This document shows positions 28,967-41,100 of a DNA stretch of 64,000 nt, piece after piece. The first letter of the stretch is position 1. Every line of letters starts with the position of its first letter. The DNA lies in NCBI GenBank assembly GCA_964019055.1, contig OZ025208.1, positions 11,901,597 to 11,965,596 of the forward strand, in the 5' to 3' direction. The position numbers were made by a program, and so were the translations under genes. This stretch comes from Anthopleura xanthogrammica (lineage: Eukaryota > Cnidaria > Anthozoa > Actiniaria > Actiniidae). The notes under the pieces are model-generated. The model saw only the letters and a program-made list of their open reading frames with translations. It had not been told where the DNA came from and ran no database searches.

Positions 28967-29079
28967 ATAGCCGCCATGTTGGATGACATGATAAAAGAAT
29001 CCAGACTACTGAAATATCAACCAACATGGCGGCTATGACGTCACGCAGAAGTCCATAACTATGGACTTCTGCGTCACGT
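28967..29079. promoter_or_regulatory. Nested palindromes with two YY1-type sites and a CRE
   Basis: ATAGCCGCCATGTTGG at 28967-28982 is repeated inverted at 29021-29036. Each arm holds the YY1-type core CCGCCATNTTGG. TGACGTCA lies at 29036-29043. It is followed by a second palindrome, 15-bp arms at 29043-29057 and 29060-29074 with a 2-nt centre. It could be a promoter or a fold-back mobile element; no gene is visible next to it. Confidence 0.45.
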
Positions 29080-30959
29080 TATCTGCACCCCAAGAAAGAA
29101 AACAAAATATAAAACATAATCTTTATCAGTTTTCATGCTTGGCAATACACTTAACAAGTCGCTTGTGCTAAGAATAAACTACCTAGGGAATCGCTGACTT
29201 AACGTGACTGTCAGAGAACGCTGACTAGTAGTGACTGACAGCTGTCTATTATGAAAAATGATCTCCCATTTTGTTCAAAAAGTGTTCAAACATTTTCGTC
29301 TTTCATTACCCAAACGGATAGTCATCTTTGCCAACCCGTTTTATTTTTTAATACAAAATCGAATTATTTATGAAAATTGATATTGACCATTAACGTCAGA
29401 ACTGTCAGCTTACCCGCTTGTCTTCTGTTTCCCGTTCATTATTATTCAAATTTGACCCAGTTCTTGATCTGTTTGTTTCCTGTTTCTTTCAGGTGGACAT
29501 TCATTTCTGGTTTGTCGGATTTTACCTTGGTACAGTGATTATTGGTGAATGAGCTGGTGGAAGTGAAGTAATTCACACCTGCGTCCTGAGCCAGGAATCG
29601 CATTCTCGTAAGTTCATCCCTTATCATGCATTGCAATAATCTTAGCACTAGAACCCATAGTTTCTTAGTCAGAAATTTTCTTCCCTATTAGATGAATTAG
29701 ACATTAACTTTAGTACTGAGACATGCGACAAATTCTATTGTTTTCTCTTGTTTTCTTTGAACTGGATTGGACACTAACCTTGACCCAGGGAACTGTTTCA
29801 CTTGTTAAATGAAATCAGTTTGCGTGAACTTTGTTATTTGGAGTATTTTGTCAGTTTTCCTAAATCAGTCGCGCTATATAGCAAAAACGATAAACAGTTA
29901 GAAGAGGAATAAAAGAAAGCCTCTCCTCTCCTACCCCTCAAATGATTGGAGTTAATAAGAAAGAGCGGGAAAAGGAAAGAATAATAAAAAAAGAAAAGAA
30001 ACCAGGAAGATAAAAAGAACGGAAATGACGCATAAAAAAAGGAAAAGAAAAAGTAGCCTCTCCACTCCACAAAATTTGAATTGAGATAGAGCGGGAAAAG
30101 GATAGGAAAGGAAACAAAAGAAAAATAAAAAGGAAAAAATGAGAAGTATTAAAAACGAATGAGAAAAGAGAAATCGAAATGATAAAAGTGAGAAAAAGAT
30201 CAAAGTCCCAAAAACTGAAAACAAAATGAGAATTACCAGGTATAATTTAAAATACAGAAATAACTATACATATCCTAGTAGTAGTATTTTAGATATACGA
30301 TACTCGAAAAACATCAATTTCTACACACATAAGTAACTCTCGCAGACTTGTAATGAAGATAAAACTAATGCATGATATCCACTTTCTACGATTAAATTTC
30401 CTTAGTTAATTGGCGTTATTTCAATATCAAACGCGCGCTTCTTTCGTGATGCAAATGACTGTGGAAACACTATTAGATAAAGGCTTGACGTTTCTTTTCG
30501 GAAACCGCTTTTAGTTCAGTTTTCTTTATTATACTGAGAGGAAAAATAAGCCTATAATGCGAATTTTGAGGGTATAATCTTATCTGGAAAACCATTCCTT
30601 ATTGTATTTCATTCCTTCTTGTTTTTTTCTGGAAACTGCTGTTAGTTCCTGAAGTTCAGAGGAAAAATGAGAGGAAAAATAAGCCTATATATCAATGCGA
30701 ATTTTGACAGTATCTTATCTGGAAAAGCATTCCTTATTGTTTTCCGTTCCTTTAGCTTGTAGGTGTTCTAATGCACTGATTTAGACAATGACCGCATTTT
30801 CATTTTAAGGTTTTCATTTTACAAAGCAAGACAAAGCCATTAAATGCGTGGATGACTTAGTTGAAATAAAGATAAAGACAATGGTGGATCTAAGGTACCT
30901 ACATTTCGAACATTTTATGATATTAAGGAAGACTCCCGTTTACTGGTTGATGGCCATAA

Positions 30960-30981
30960 TCACGTGATCTTGATCACGTGA
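30960..30981. promoter_or_regulatory. Two TCACGTGA E-boxes 14 bp apart
   Basis: Perfect TCACGTGA palindromes at 30960-30967 and 30974-30981. This is the MiT/TFE- and USF-type bHLH-ZIP site. No adjacent gene is apparent. Confidence 0.35.
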
Positions 30982-31657
30982 ACTAAGTCAAAATTTGATA
31001 TGGGAGTAACTTGAGAGTTGTACGCAAATCCTCCCTGCCTCTCTTTACTTCTCTTCCCATATTCTCTCGTCTCGTCTTTGTAGGTAATAGGCCATTTGCA
31101 ATATAACTTCATTTACTTCAGCTACCAGAATTCCTGCACACTGCCTGTCGTTCAGTTAGTCCATTGTTTTGCTACTTTCATGATGAAATACAAATTGACC
31201 GGCTAAGAAAGAAAATTTACGAAGGATTTCGGTTGTGGTGGTAAAATGACGCAAATCATGCAAACGGGCTACTATCATCATCATTGTAGACTTCAACTTA
31301 TCCAACAGTTAAACTTCTTCGTACTATAACTCAAGATGGACTTTTAATACTGATTCGAGGTTTTCGAACGGCACATGTAAGCTCTGATTCTGTATGATTC
31401 TGAGAGTGTAGGAAAGTTCGTGCAAGTATGTGTAGTATGTGTAGTATGTGTGAGCATGTGTGAGCAGTGTGTTTGTGGTTCGACTGAAAAAAGGAAAAAA
31501 TAAATAAATCATTACAATTTGAGGAAGAAAAACTGACTAAACATCAATCATATCGATATTTACAAATTATGTCCTGCCTGGCGACTCAACTCAATTACAA
31601 TCTAGAACTCGCACCTCTATATAGGTATTGCGCGCAATGCCTCATTATGGGCCGAAA

Positions 31658-31775
31658 TGCAACAATCATCATCATCATTGTTACTATTATTATCATTATC
31701 GTCATCATTATCCAGTATTAGTATAATCTAATTATTATTGTTATTATTATTATTATTATTATTATCATTATTGTT
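31658..31775. repeat. ATC/ATT trinucleotide microsatellite
   Basis: Interrupted ATC repeats grade into ATT repeats, ending in about ten ATT units near 31741-31768. Confidence 0.8.
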
Positions 31776-32077
31776 CTTTTTAACATTTTCACCCTCCCCT
31801 CCCCTCACACATGGTAATGGGTATCAATGCATTGCTTGAATCAGATTTGTTTTCACTTGACAATAGCTCAGTTCTACCAATATCGCTATATCGCTTCTTT
31901 TTCTCTCGTGCTGTCTGTACAATAATACCTCTATCAAGAAAACTTCTATTAAGCGGATCTAAGATAATTTCCTGCCTCAAGATTTGAGCATATGTTACTG
32001 ACGTAATTCATTTTGAAGCTAATGGACAAATAACTATACAATGGTAGTCTTTGTCTCAGTGTTCATTGATCACGAGA

Positions 32078-32239
32078 GAGAGACAGAGAGACACAGAGAG
32101 AGACAGAGAGACAGAGACAGAGAGCAGAGAGCAGAGAGACGGAGAGACGGAGAGACAGAGAGACAGAGAGACAGAGACAGAGACAGAGAGCAGAGAGACA
32201 GAGAGACAGAGAGCAGAGAGACAGAGAGAGAAAGAGAGG
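32078..32239. repeat. GAGACA-type purine-rich microsatellite
   Basis: Irregular GAGA/GACA/GAGC repeats. ORFs overlapping it encode only R, E, T, D and Q strings and are not genes. Confidence 0.85.
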
Positions 32240-32731
32240 CGTCGAATCCGACTCAGACTTCGATTTAATTGTAATTGTACCTGATGTCTCGTTCCTTGTT
32301 AAATCGTTCTTGTTTTACGATGGTAACACTTAATACGTATACCCTCAGGCTAACAACAGACCTGTGTTTCTCATTCTTTGATCGAATTGGAATTTAGTGT
32401 TGGTTTTCACGGAGGGAGGAAAACCAGAAAACTTTAGAAAAAAACTTAGCGCAAGCCAACAAATGTGTGTTCACGATTTCCAGAGATTTGTGGGATTTCT
32501 TTTTTCATTTTTGTATCCTCCTTTTTCTATAAAATGAAGCAAATCTGAGTGTGTATAATTTAAATATACATTTGGAAATTACATCCATTTTCTTCTTCCG
32601 CCAGCTTCCGCCTTTAGTAACGTTTTCTAATGAATGAGTTGATCTGAATTCCAAAAACACTGAAAGCAGATGCTAAAACACTCAAACCATTAAATAAAAA
32701 CATCAAACAAAACCTCACGATTGTGATAACC

Positions 32732-32766
32732 GTTACCATGCCAACGGCAAATCCTACGTCACGTGG
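32732..32766. promoter_or_regulatory. X-box plus CRE/E-box, candidate promoter of the giant coiled-coil gene
   Basis: GTTACCATGCCAAC at 32732-32745 matches the RFX X-box consensus at 13 of 14 positions. ACGTCACGTGG at 32756-32766 combines a CRE half-site with an E-box. The pair sits about 275 bp before the candidate exon at 33021. Confidence 0.4.
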
Positions 32767-33020
32767 CTGTTAGTGTTTTGAATGTCGATCGTGGTACATT
32801 GGTTTGTGGTTCTGTAGTTACAGTTTGCCTTTGAAAAGGCCCTTTAACTTCAGTAGGTGACTGACTATTATGATTTAGAGTTCGTTTTTCCTCCCGCGTT
32901 CATTTTAGGGAATTATTTTTTAAGCAATGGTTAGGGTAAATATCTGGAAATTTTCTCAAATTTATTAGAAATTCAACCATGAAGTAATGGTTTGTTTTCT
33001 ATCTCTCTTTCCTTGAAAAG

Positions 33021-33095
33021 CCATGATCGACTCAAGGAGTGCAACCCTGGATCACCACAGTCTATCATCCGTAGAAAAACACGATCAAGATGAAG
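33021..33095 (+). other. Candidate small exon (5' exon of the giant coiled-coil gene?)
   Basis: A pyrimidine-rich tract ending in AAAAG precedes 33021, and AAG|GTAAAA follows 33095, so both splice signals are plausible. Only one frame is open; it starts with ATG at 33023 and reads MIDSRSATLDHHSL. Joined to the acceptor at 38080 it stays open until TGA at 38134-38136, overlapping the main ATG at 38117 in another frame. It could be a 5' leader exon with an upstream ORF, or part of the coding sequence if the assembly has an indel near 38120. Unproven. Confidence 0.3.
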
Positions 33096-34411
33096 GTAAA
33101 ACATACTCTTTGGATTTCCCTAATTGTTTTTTTCCCTATATTGCGATTAAGATTCATAATCAAGGTCTGAAAATAAATTCAAATTATATTGATCTTTTTT
33201 CCATACTAAATCACACAGAATGACACATTTAATTTATTGTTTTTGCAGTTTTGTTATCTATATTTCTGTATCCTGTAATATCATTTTAAACCAGGTTTTC
33301 TGAGTTATATTATTCTAGATTTGAAAATGAATTCTATTTTTTGTTGATCTTTTTTCACCTAAGATCAGACAGAAATTGACACAATGTGATTCTCTGTTTT
33401 TATTGTATTATCTTTATTTTTGTAGCTGTAATATTATTTTAAACTAGTTACCACACATTATTTCAATAATATCCTTATATCTCGTTTTAAATATTCGCTT
33501 TTTCCTTTGAATCATAATTTTTCCTTTTGTAAATATTGTCGACTCATCTTGTCACATTCGAATTCCACTTTGAGCAAAAACAACTTAACTTGCTACGACA
33601 ATTTGTTTCTTCAAATATTATTATTGTAAATTGATTTCGATATTTACCAGATCTAAAGCCATTGGTCTTCGAGAATTAAGGTCAATTTAGCCACATCAAA
33701 CTCTGTAGCTAATTTCACCCAGGACGACTGAAAAGTAAATGTTCATTTACATTTTAGACAGACAGACCACACAGGGTCACTTAAAACCCTATTATCCACA
33801 GGACTTCATCACAGAGTAATCAAGCTTTGTAGCTGTCTTGTACCCTTATCAAATGTGTCAGTCAGCCCAAGAGTCCTTTAATAATTTATCCATGTCGCGT
33901 TTGGCGAGAATTTAATGTCAATTAACATTTATTTTCGTCGCTGAGATTGGTAGTGGAAATGATAAATAGGTTGTTAGTGAGAGTGGATTAAGTGGGCGGT
34001 TGGGTGAGTTTGACCTTCACAAATGTACTACGCACACTAGAAACATGGAAAGTAAAGTGTTTTGAGTTGCAACGGTGTAATAGATTAGATAACGGTTTTT
34101 GTCGATAATGGCCTTTGACTATTTTTCATCGTCTACGATTTACGAGGCTAATTTAACACAATAGAAACCTGGCGGTTGGGGGCGTCGGTGTAAGAAATAG
34201 ACCTCACACTTCTATAATCAAGTGTTATTAGGTAGAAATAATACTCAAGGAATGACAAGGTCTTGAGTGAGAATGGTTGCGTCTTTGGTGTAAAGTGTGT
34301 GTTGGAGACTCCTCTCTCCTCCAGCGTTACCCAGATAAAAAGAAATAATACTAAAGGGAATGACATGTGGTTTTACATAGGAGTAGTGTGTTGTTGGTGT
34401 GCGGTGTGTTA

Positions 34412-34619
34412 CTCCTCTCCTCTCCTCTCCTCTCCTCTCCTCTCCTCTCCTCTCCTCTCCTCTCCTCTCCTCTCCTCTCCTCTCCTCTCCTCTCCTCTCC
34501 TCTCCTCTCCTCTCCTCTCCTCTCCTCTCCTCTCCTCTCCTCTAATCTCTTCCCCTCCCCTCCCCTCCCCTCCCCTCCCCTCCCCTCCCCTCCCCTCCCC
34601 TCCCCTCCCCTCCCCTCCC
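34412..34619. repeat. TCTCC then TCCCC pyrimidine microsatellite
   Basis: About 26 TCTCC units (34412-34542), a short break (TAATCTCTT), then about 14 CCCTC units (34552-34619). It is a long polypyrimidine tract with mirror symmetry, able to form triplex DNA. The serine/leucine/proline-rich ORFs over it are artefacts. Confidence 0.9.
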
Positions 34620-35559
34620 TTCAGTAGAACTAAAAAGAATCATAGAAACCTCATTTCTCAAATTGTTGTTTTGACGGCATGAACAGGTGTTTGTACGTTA
34701 CAACAGCATCCTAACAAAACCAAAACTGTTATCGGAAAGAGAAAACAATCTTTTTTCTTCCAAGCGTCTTTTCTTTGTTTCATGTCTCCATTCGTCTCGC
34801 TAATAGCCACGAATTTCTCTCTGTTCTTTGTCACTTAGGAAATCGAGAAATCGAGATTCACAAAACACGGCTTTGTGTGCAGATGTAACTTCCGATTAAA
34901 CGACTTAATGTAATTAAACTCAAACGATGTTTTTTTAAATTCCTGCCAATAGATTGAATCTTTAAATTTCATAAATTATGTAAAACGTTTTGTTTGGGTA
35001 AGTGTTCCAGAAACTACTCGTCTGTCTCTCTTTTTCTTTATCTTTTATCGTCCTAATTTTATCCAATTCGATCTGTGAGTTAGTCGTGCTCTGTCTTTGA
35101 TCACCCCAGAGATTATTTCAGGGTTTGAAAATTTTTGAGGTTTTTGAAGGTCTTAAAATTAGTATTCTATTTGTTTGAGCAATGCGGCTACTCAAGTATT
35201 ATGTTAAAGAATATAATAATACTCAAGGAGATGGAAAGTGTGATAAGACTCGACGTCTCTAAGCTGTTACCGTCGTGAGTTTGAACACCACCGTCTTTAA
35301 CTATTATTACTGTCACTCCTGCCAATTGGTTAATTGAACGACCACCTTTTACAAGTTGAACAATCGTCACATACACAGGATAACACAATTAATTTGAATC
35401 TACGAATAAATGGTTACTGAGGTCAGGGGGAAAACGATGATACAATCGACTGTCTTTTCAGCCATTTTCTGCTAAAGTAAACCCCCCCGGATTCGCATAT
35501 TATTACTTTGGCGCGCATTTACTATTTTGGATGACGTCACCTAAATAGTTATCTAGTTA

Positions 35560-35602
35560 GAATAAAATAAAATAAAATAGAATAAAATAAAATAAAATAA
35601 AT
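35560..35602. repeat. AAAAT microsatellite
   Basis: About eight AAAAT units with one G interruption. Confidence 0.85.
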
Positions 35603-35733
35603 GCGAATTAACAGTGGATTCCACAGAGTGGCTCTTCTTCCACTGCATTTCGATAAATTTATCTAACTATTGAACAGTGTGACTAAATGCACTCTATCAA
35701 GCCCTGAAACAAACTGGGCTGATCTAAGTTGGG

Positions 35734-35793
35734 GCACACGGGAGAAAAACCGGAGAACCCGCGGAGAAAACCCTCGAATCAAGGGAGAGAACT
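35734..35793. repeat. SINE-like fragment (CCGGAGAACCC-GGAGAAAACCC motif)
   Basis: ACCGGAGAACCCGCGGAGAA followed by AACCCTCG resembles a motif I remember as shared by many metazoan SINE-like repeats (Nin-type central domain). No A/B boxes or target duplication were identified, so this rests on recall. Confidence 0.3.
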
Positions 35794-37433
35794 GACAGTA
35801 TTTATAGCACTTGTACTAAGGATGCATTCAACAAGTTTTCCAGTATAAACGAACACAAAATCTAAACATTCGACCGCAATCATGAAATATACATGATACT
35901 AGAACAATAGTCGCCTCTGATTGGTCCAAATATAAGGTTGTGGGATATTACATCTTAATTCAGACAAAATTTTTGTTTCATAAAAACTCACGAACCACAC
36001 GAAAATTGAACATTTTATCATTCAGACGAATCTCTGTGAGAGCTGACTAAACACCTCTTTAAAAGAGACTTAATTATTTCCATGTTGAAAATTTATGAAC
36101 AATTTAACAGTATCATCAGTATATTGTCTCGTCTAAATACCAGTCAAATAACACACTACAGGTGAGGAATTTTAAAAATTTCTTAAAAGAAATATTTTTA
36201 CTTTTTGCCCAGAAAATAACTTAATTGCTTATATTTCAGAAACTTGAAATTTCATTTTCCATTTACGTATACTTTTCATAACTATTATTGATTGTTTTTG
36301 GAATCAAATGTGTCGGATTTAATTGCACCTAAAACATCTGGTTAGTTCAATTACAGTGTGGTAAACTTCTAACAGCCTCGATGTAATATATTTATTACAT
36401 TACAGTTATAAATGTATTTGTTTATCTAGCTGTTATTCGATGGAGGAAATGTTCTATTTCATATATTTGAGAACTTATAATCTAGGGATTCTGAAAACGA
36501 TTGTAACCAGTACTATGTGGTTGAGCGACATTTTGTTAAATTTCATGTGTGTCAGCGTACTTTCCCCATCGAGTCCTGGGAAAATTTCGAACCGGCAAGC
36601 ATCCAAAAGTAAACTTCAAAATAGTCAAAATTATTAAATTTCATTAACGGTTTATATCAGAGTTGGAATAGCAAATGCCATTCAAATTTGTTCAAAAATT
36701 GGGCATGAAGTATTCAGGGGATTCATGGTTGGTATAAAATATGCTAAAATCAGTTGCATAAGTAGAGTAATGAAAGTTTAAACCCTTGAAATGTTTAATA
36801 GATGAAATATTATTGTAAAACATAGTGGATACTTTTTCTAGTTTTCCCCCCGTTTTTCTTCGACTATTAGACACGGACTATGAAGTTTTATTTCACGGTT
36901 TAAATGATCGCTCTACTGAAATAAACTATCGAAACTGAAAAGAAATTTTTGAAGGTTGAAATAGAAGTAAGAAGTCCATAAAAAAAACCCAGGTACTCGA
37001 AAATGAAGGTTTTTCTGAGGAATTCTCAAGAGAAATATTAATTTTCTTGGTAGCAACAAGTTATACAAATCTAAAAATCTAAATTAGTGACTTGATTCTC
37101 TTGCTCGTCAGTCTTACCATTTTTTTTAAAGAAGAATTATTGTCTGCCTATTATTTCAGAGGAGTTTGATTTTGTTGAACAAAATGAACTAATGAACGTT
37201 TTTATTTTAATTTATTATTTTTTTGTTTTGATTTGATTGATTTACTTAAATTTGAAACTGAAATGTTTCTCATTGCATAGCAGGTTGATTAATTATAAAT
37301 GTTCTGTTTAAAAGAAATAACAGAGACACCGGTTAAACAATGTTTTTGTTTCAATCAAAGTTAATTTTCTTTTCTTTTCTTTTTTTATTTGGTTTGACAA
37401 AATATCTTATCAAATAAAGAAAATAGAAAGAAG

Positions 37434-37640
37434 GAACAACGGAAAGAAAGAAAAAAAAGAAATATAATAATAATATAATATATAATATAGATATAATATA
37501 GAAGAGGAAGGAAAGGAAGGGAAAGTGAAAGTTAATGAAAGGGAAGAGAATGGAAGAAAAGAAATGAAACGAAAAGAAACAGAAGGAAAGAAAGAGAAAG
37601 CAAGGGAAAGGAAAAGAAAAATAGGAAAGAAACTGAGTAA
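37434..37640. repeat. Purine-rich low-complexity tract
   Basis: GAAAGG/GAAAAG-rich sequence with a short AT-repeat centre (37461-37500). Not coding. Confidence 0.75.
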
Positions 37641-38116
37641 TGGAAAGGGAGGAAAAAGAAAAGAAAATGGTAAAGAAAACTGTGAAAACTCCAGTTGTAC
37701 CATCGTTTTTCTTTACATTTGGAACTTATTAAGTATATAATGATTTAAAGAAAGAGCAAAGTTACTTTGATAGAAAAAAACAAAACAATCAAAGTCAAGG
37801 TAGCGAAAACTTTTCCTATAATTACTTTGTTTCTAGTAACATCTAAGCCAAAGAACCAAGACGGCTTGTAAACAATGTTAGCATCATGGTCAATGTGGGA
37901 TAAAATTAGATCAAAATAAAGCTAAAAATCATTCGACATTTAAAACAAACTATCCAGACATGGGTTCCTTAGTTTTTGGTGGCAAAACCGCAAATCCAAA
38001 ACTTTCAAAAAACTTGATCAATTTTTTTTCCTATCGAAGTCAATTAGTTATAATTGTGTTATTTTTTCATTACTATGAAGGTATTCGTGCACATGAAGAG
38101 ATAGAAGACGCTGGAT

Positions 38117-41100
38117 ATGACTTCAAGAATGGATGACAATAAAAAGCGTGACAAGCTAAGATATTCGTCACTGGAGATAGAAAACATGGAGCTTAAGGCT
38201 GCGGTTGACAGCCATGAATCTATAATCCAACAACTCAGAGAAGAGTTACGAGCTATCAACCATGTTCAAGTGAATCCTGGAGAAGGAGAACGCTTCCGTC
38301 TGGAGCAAGAGATCTTGGATTTACGAGGGGATTTGCAAGGAAAGGGGATTTCTATCAAGCAGTTGAAACAAGAATTGGTTAATTCACAACAGACCATTGA
38401 ACAGTTACACCACAATTACGCATGCGCACGTGGGTCAATCGAGGCAAAGGACGCGACTATTCGTAAACTGCAAAAAGAAATTAGTAACCTGCAGGAATCG
38501 CTTGAGGTCTCGCAAAGGGAGAAGCTTAGCGTCCTCGATCGGCTCAAGTCGGTGGAAGCCGATTTATCCGCCATGAGTATCGACAAGGCATGGCTTGATC
38601 AGCAACTGGAGGTGTCACAGACTGCAATGGCAGAGTTCCGTGTAACCGGCAGCCCGCGTTCTGATACCCCCAGGTCAAAACAAGAACTGGAAGTGAGGAT
38701 GGAAGGGGTGAAGAAAGAGAGGGAGAGTCTTCAGGAGTTGATACAGACAGCGGCGAATTATGAAGAAATGATAAGAAACATGGATACTAACGGGGGATAC
38801 AAGAACACTAGAAGTGGTCATCACTCGCATAGGTCTTATGGGAGAAGCGCAACTGAAGCTCACAAAGTGGACGAATCTACGATACAAGACTTGGGTAACA
38901 AAATGACTGCAGTGGAGGAAAGGCTACGCAAAGCCGTCTTATCGCAGAAATACCAACTTCAAACAGAAAGGGAACAGCTTATCCAAGAATTTAAGACAAT
39001 GCAAAGACAGTTATTAGAATATCAGAAACACCAAGAATTGCACAAATCTGACATGGAGGCAAAGGATACATTGATTCAAAGGTTGAAGACCGCAAAAGCG
39101 TCTCTTGACAACGAAGTAGAATCACTAAAGCGTGACTTGGTCTCTTGCCAAAACCAAAACCAGCGATATCAACAGGAAAAAAGTACATTTGAACATGAGT
39201 TGAAGTCTTCCAGAAATCAAATTGATAGGATGGAGTCTGATTTGGTGAACGAGAAGCGACAGAGAGAGCTGATGCGGGCTAGGATAGAACAGTTTAGTTC
39301 GTCCAGCGCGATGGAAAAAGAGGAGCTTTCGAAGCTGAAGATGAGCTTACGTGATCAGTCGTTCCAGGCGGAGACTTACGCCAAAGAGAATAAAGCCAAG
39401 GATAGTTTAATCGTGCAGCTTCGGGAAAGACTTGTGTGGAGTGAAGAAGAACTCGAGAAAATGAAAGGCCAACTCATAAACACAAGAAATTTGGGATCGG
39501 ACTTCGATAGAGAAAGAGAGAACCTTAGTCGAAGTTTGTCCAGTGCTGAGAGACGGATAAGTGAGCTAGAATCAGCTTACCAACAATGCTGTCAGACCAA
39601 GGACGCACTTGAAAGAGAAGTAAAGAATTATCAGCAAACTTTTTCAAAGTTAAAGTCAAGTGGTGATTCTAATCAGCAAAGAAACATGGAGTTGGAAAAC
39701 GAGATCTTAGTGCTGCGAAACAAGTATTCCAAACTGGAGACTGTTTATGAAAGCTGTCAGAAGGAAAAGATTCAACTGCAGCAAGAACTCGTGCCTGCGA
39801 CAATGAAAAATTCCCATCTGAAGAGTGCTTTTGATAGCAGCCAACATCATCAGCTGCACATGCAAGAGGAGATCCTTTTATCGCACAAGAAAGTCAGTGA
39901 AGCAGAAGCAAAGTTAGAAAGAATCAAACAAGAAAAAAGTGAGATCCAACGCGAGCTGAATAGCGTCAGGAACACGCTGAGCAAGACAGAGCAACAACTA
40001 CAGCGCGTCACCAAAGAAAAGGCAGAAGCTTCTGCAAGACTAGAAGATGCTAATAACAGGCTTTGGAGATCATCGGGAGACAGCAAGAAAATGGAGACCT
40101 ACTGGCAGGAGTATCAACAAAAATGTGATGCTCTTAATTCTGAAGTCGATCGTAAGGAACACACGGTTATTGAGCTAAGAAGCGAAAAGGTCAACCTAGA
40201 ACAAGAGGTTCAGAAACTAAAACACGACTTTGAAATCATAAACAGTGATTTAAGAGCGTGCCAAAGAGAGAAAGAAAAGATTGCTTATGAGCTGACGAGT
40301 AAGAAACAGAGAACAGCGGAAGCGGAAGACAGCGTCACGCGCTTGCGCAGTGAGAGAGAGAAACTTCAACATGAGTTGATCGTGATGAAAGAGAATAATA
40401 CTCAATGGAAAGACATGTGCGAGAAAATCCAACAAGATAAAGAAAGGCTGCAGCAAGAGATGATCGAACTGCAGCGAACCATCTCTAAGTATGAAGCAAA
40501 CAAAAGTAATGCTAAATACGATCGAAACGAGGCTAGTGACAGTGAAGTTATTTCTCTGAAAGCACGTGTGGATCACCTTGAAAGTCAATTGAGCAGCGCA
40601 AAAAGAACAGAAGAAGATCTAAATAATCGGTTAAGAGAAAGGCAAGGATACAAACAAGAACATAGGCTGGTTGAAAGGGAATTGGATGAAAAGAATAGAC
40701 AGATCTCATACTTGACCAAAGACATCAATGTCAAAGTAAACTTGATCGAACAGCTGAAAAAAGAGAGCATTGGTCTTAAAACAGAACTTGATGAAGTGAA
40801 CAGGACAACACTGGCTGCAAGTCCCAGGGAAGACCGCAAAGATCGCGAGTTGACCATCTTGAAAGCTGACCTGACAGAACTTCGTCAAAAGGCGCATGAC
40901 TATGACAACGACCGCGAATCATTGAGACAGAAGAATATGCAGTTACAGAAAGAGTTGCTTTCGCTCCAAAGCAGGAATAAAGAGTTGGAAAAGAGCTACG
41001 ACAAGCTGAAGGACCGAGAGCATAAAATACAGCGAGAGGCAACAACCAATAAAGATTACATCTCTAAGTTAGAATACGAGCTGAGAGAACACAATGACAA

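Larger units (their letters stand above)
28261..33020. other. Gene-poor region
   Basis: I find no convincing coding sequence. Apart from separately listed sites it holds AG-rich low-complexity DNA around 29900-30220 and two short related segments near 30490-30600 and 30630-30720 (GGAAA-CGCT or GCTGTTAGT, then GAGGAAAAATAAGCCTAT). The longest ORFs here are translations of low-complexity DNA. Confidence 0.5.
33096..38116. other. Gene-poor stretch before the giant ORF, probably intronic
   Basis: No convincing coding exon seen. It contains the microsatellites listed separately, a CRE octamer TGACGTCA near 35532, and AT-rich unique DNA. If the exon at 33021 belongs to the gene at 38117, most of this is one intron of about 5 kb, ending at ATGAAG|GTATTC (38080). 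Confidence 0.4.

Noticed and set aside
32041..32284. R/E/T/D-rich ORFs
   Set aside because: Pure translation of the GAGACA microsatellite.
34263..34682. Serine/leucine/proline-repeat ORFs
   Set aside because: Translation of the TCTCC/TCCCC microsatellite.
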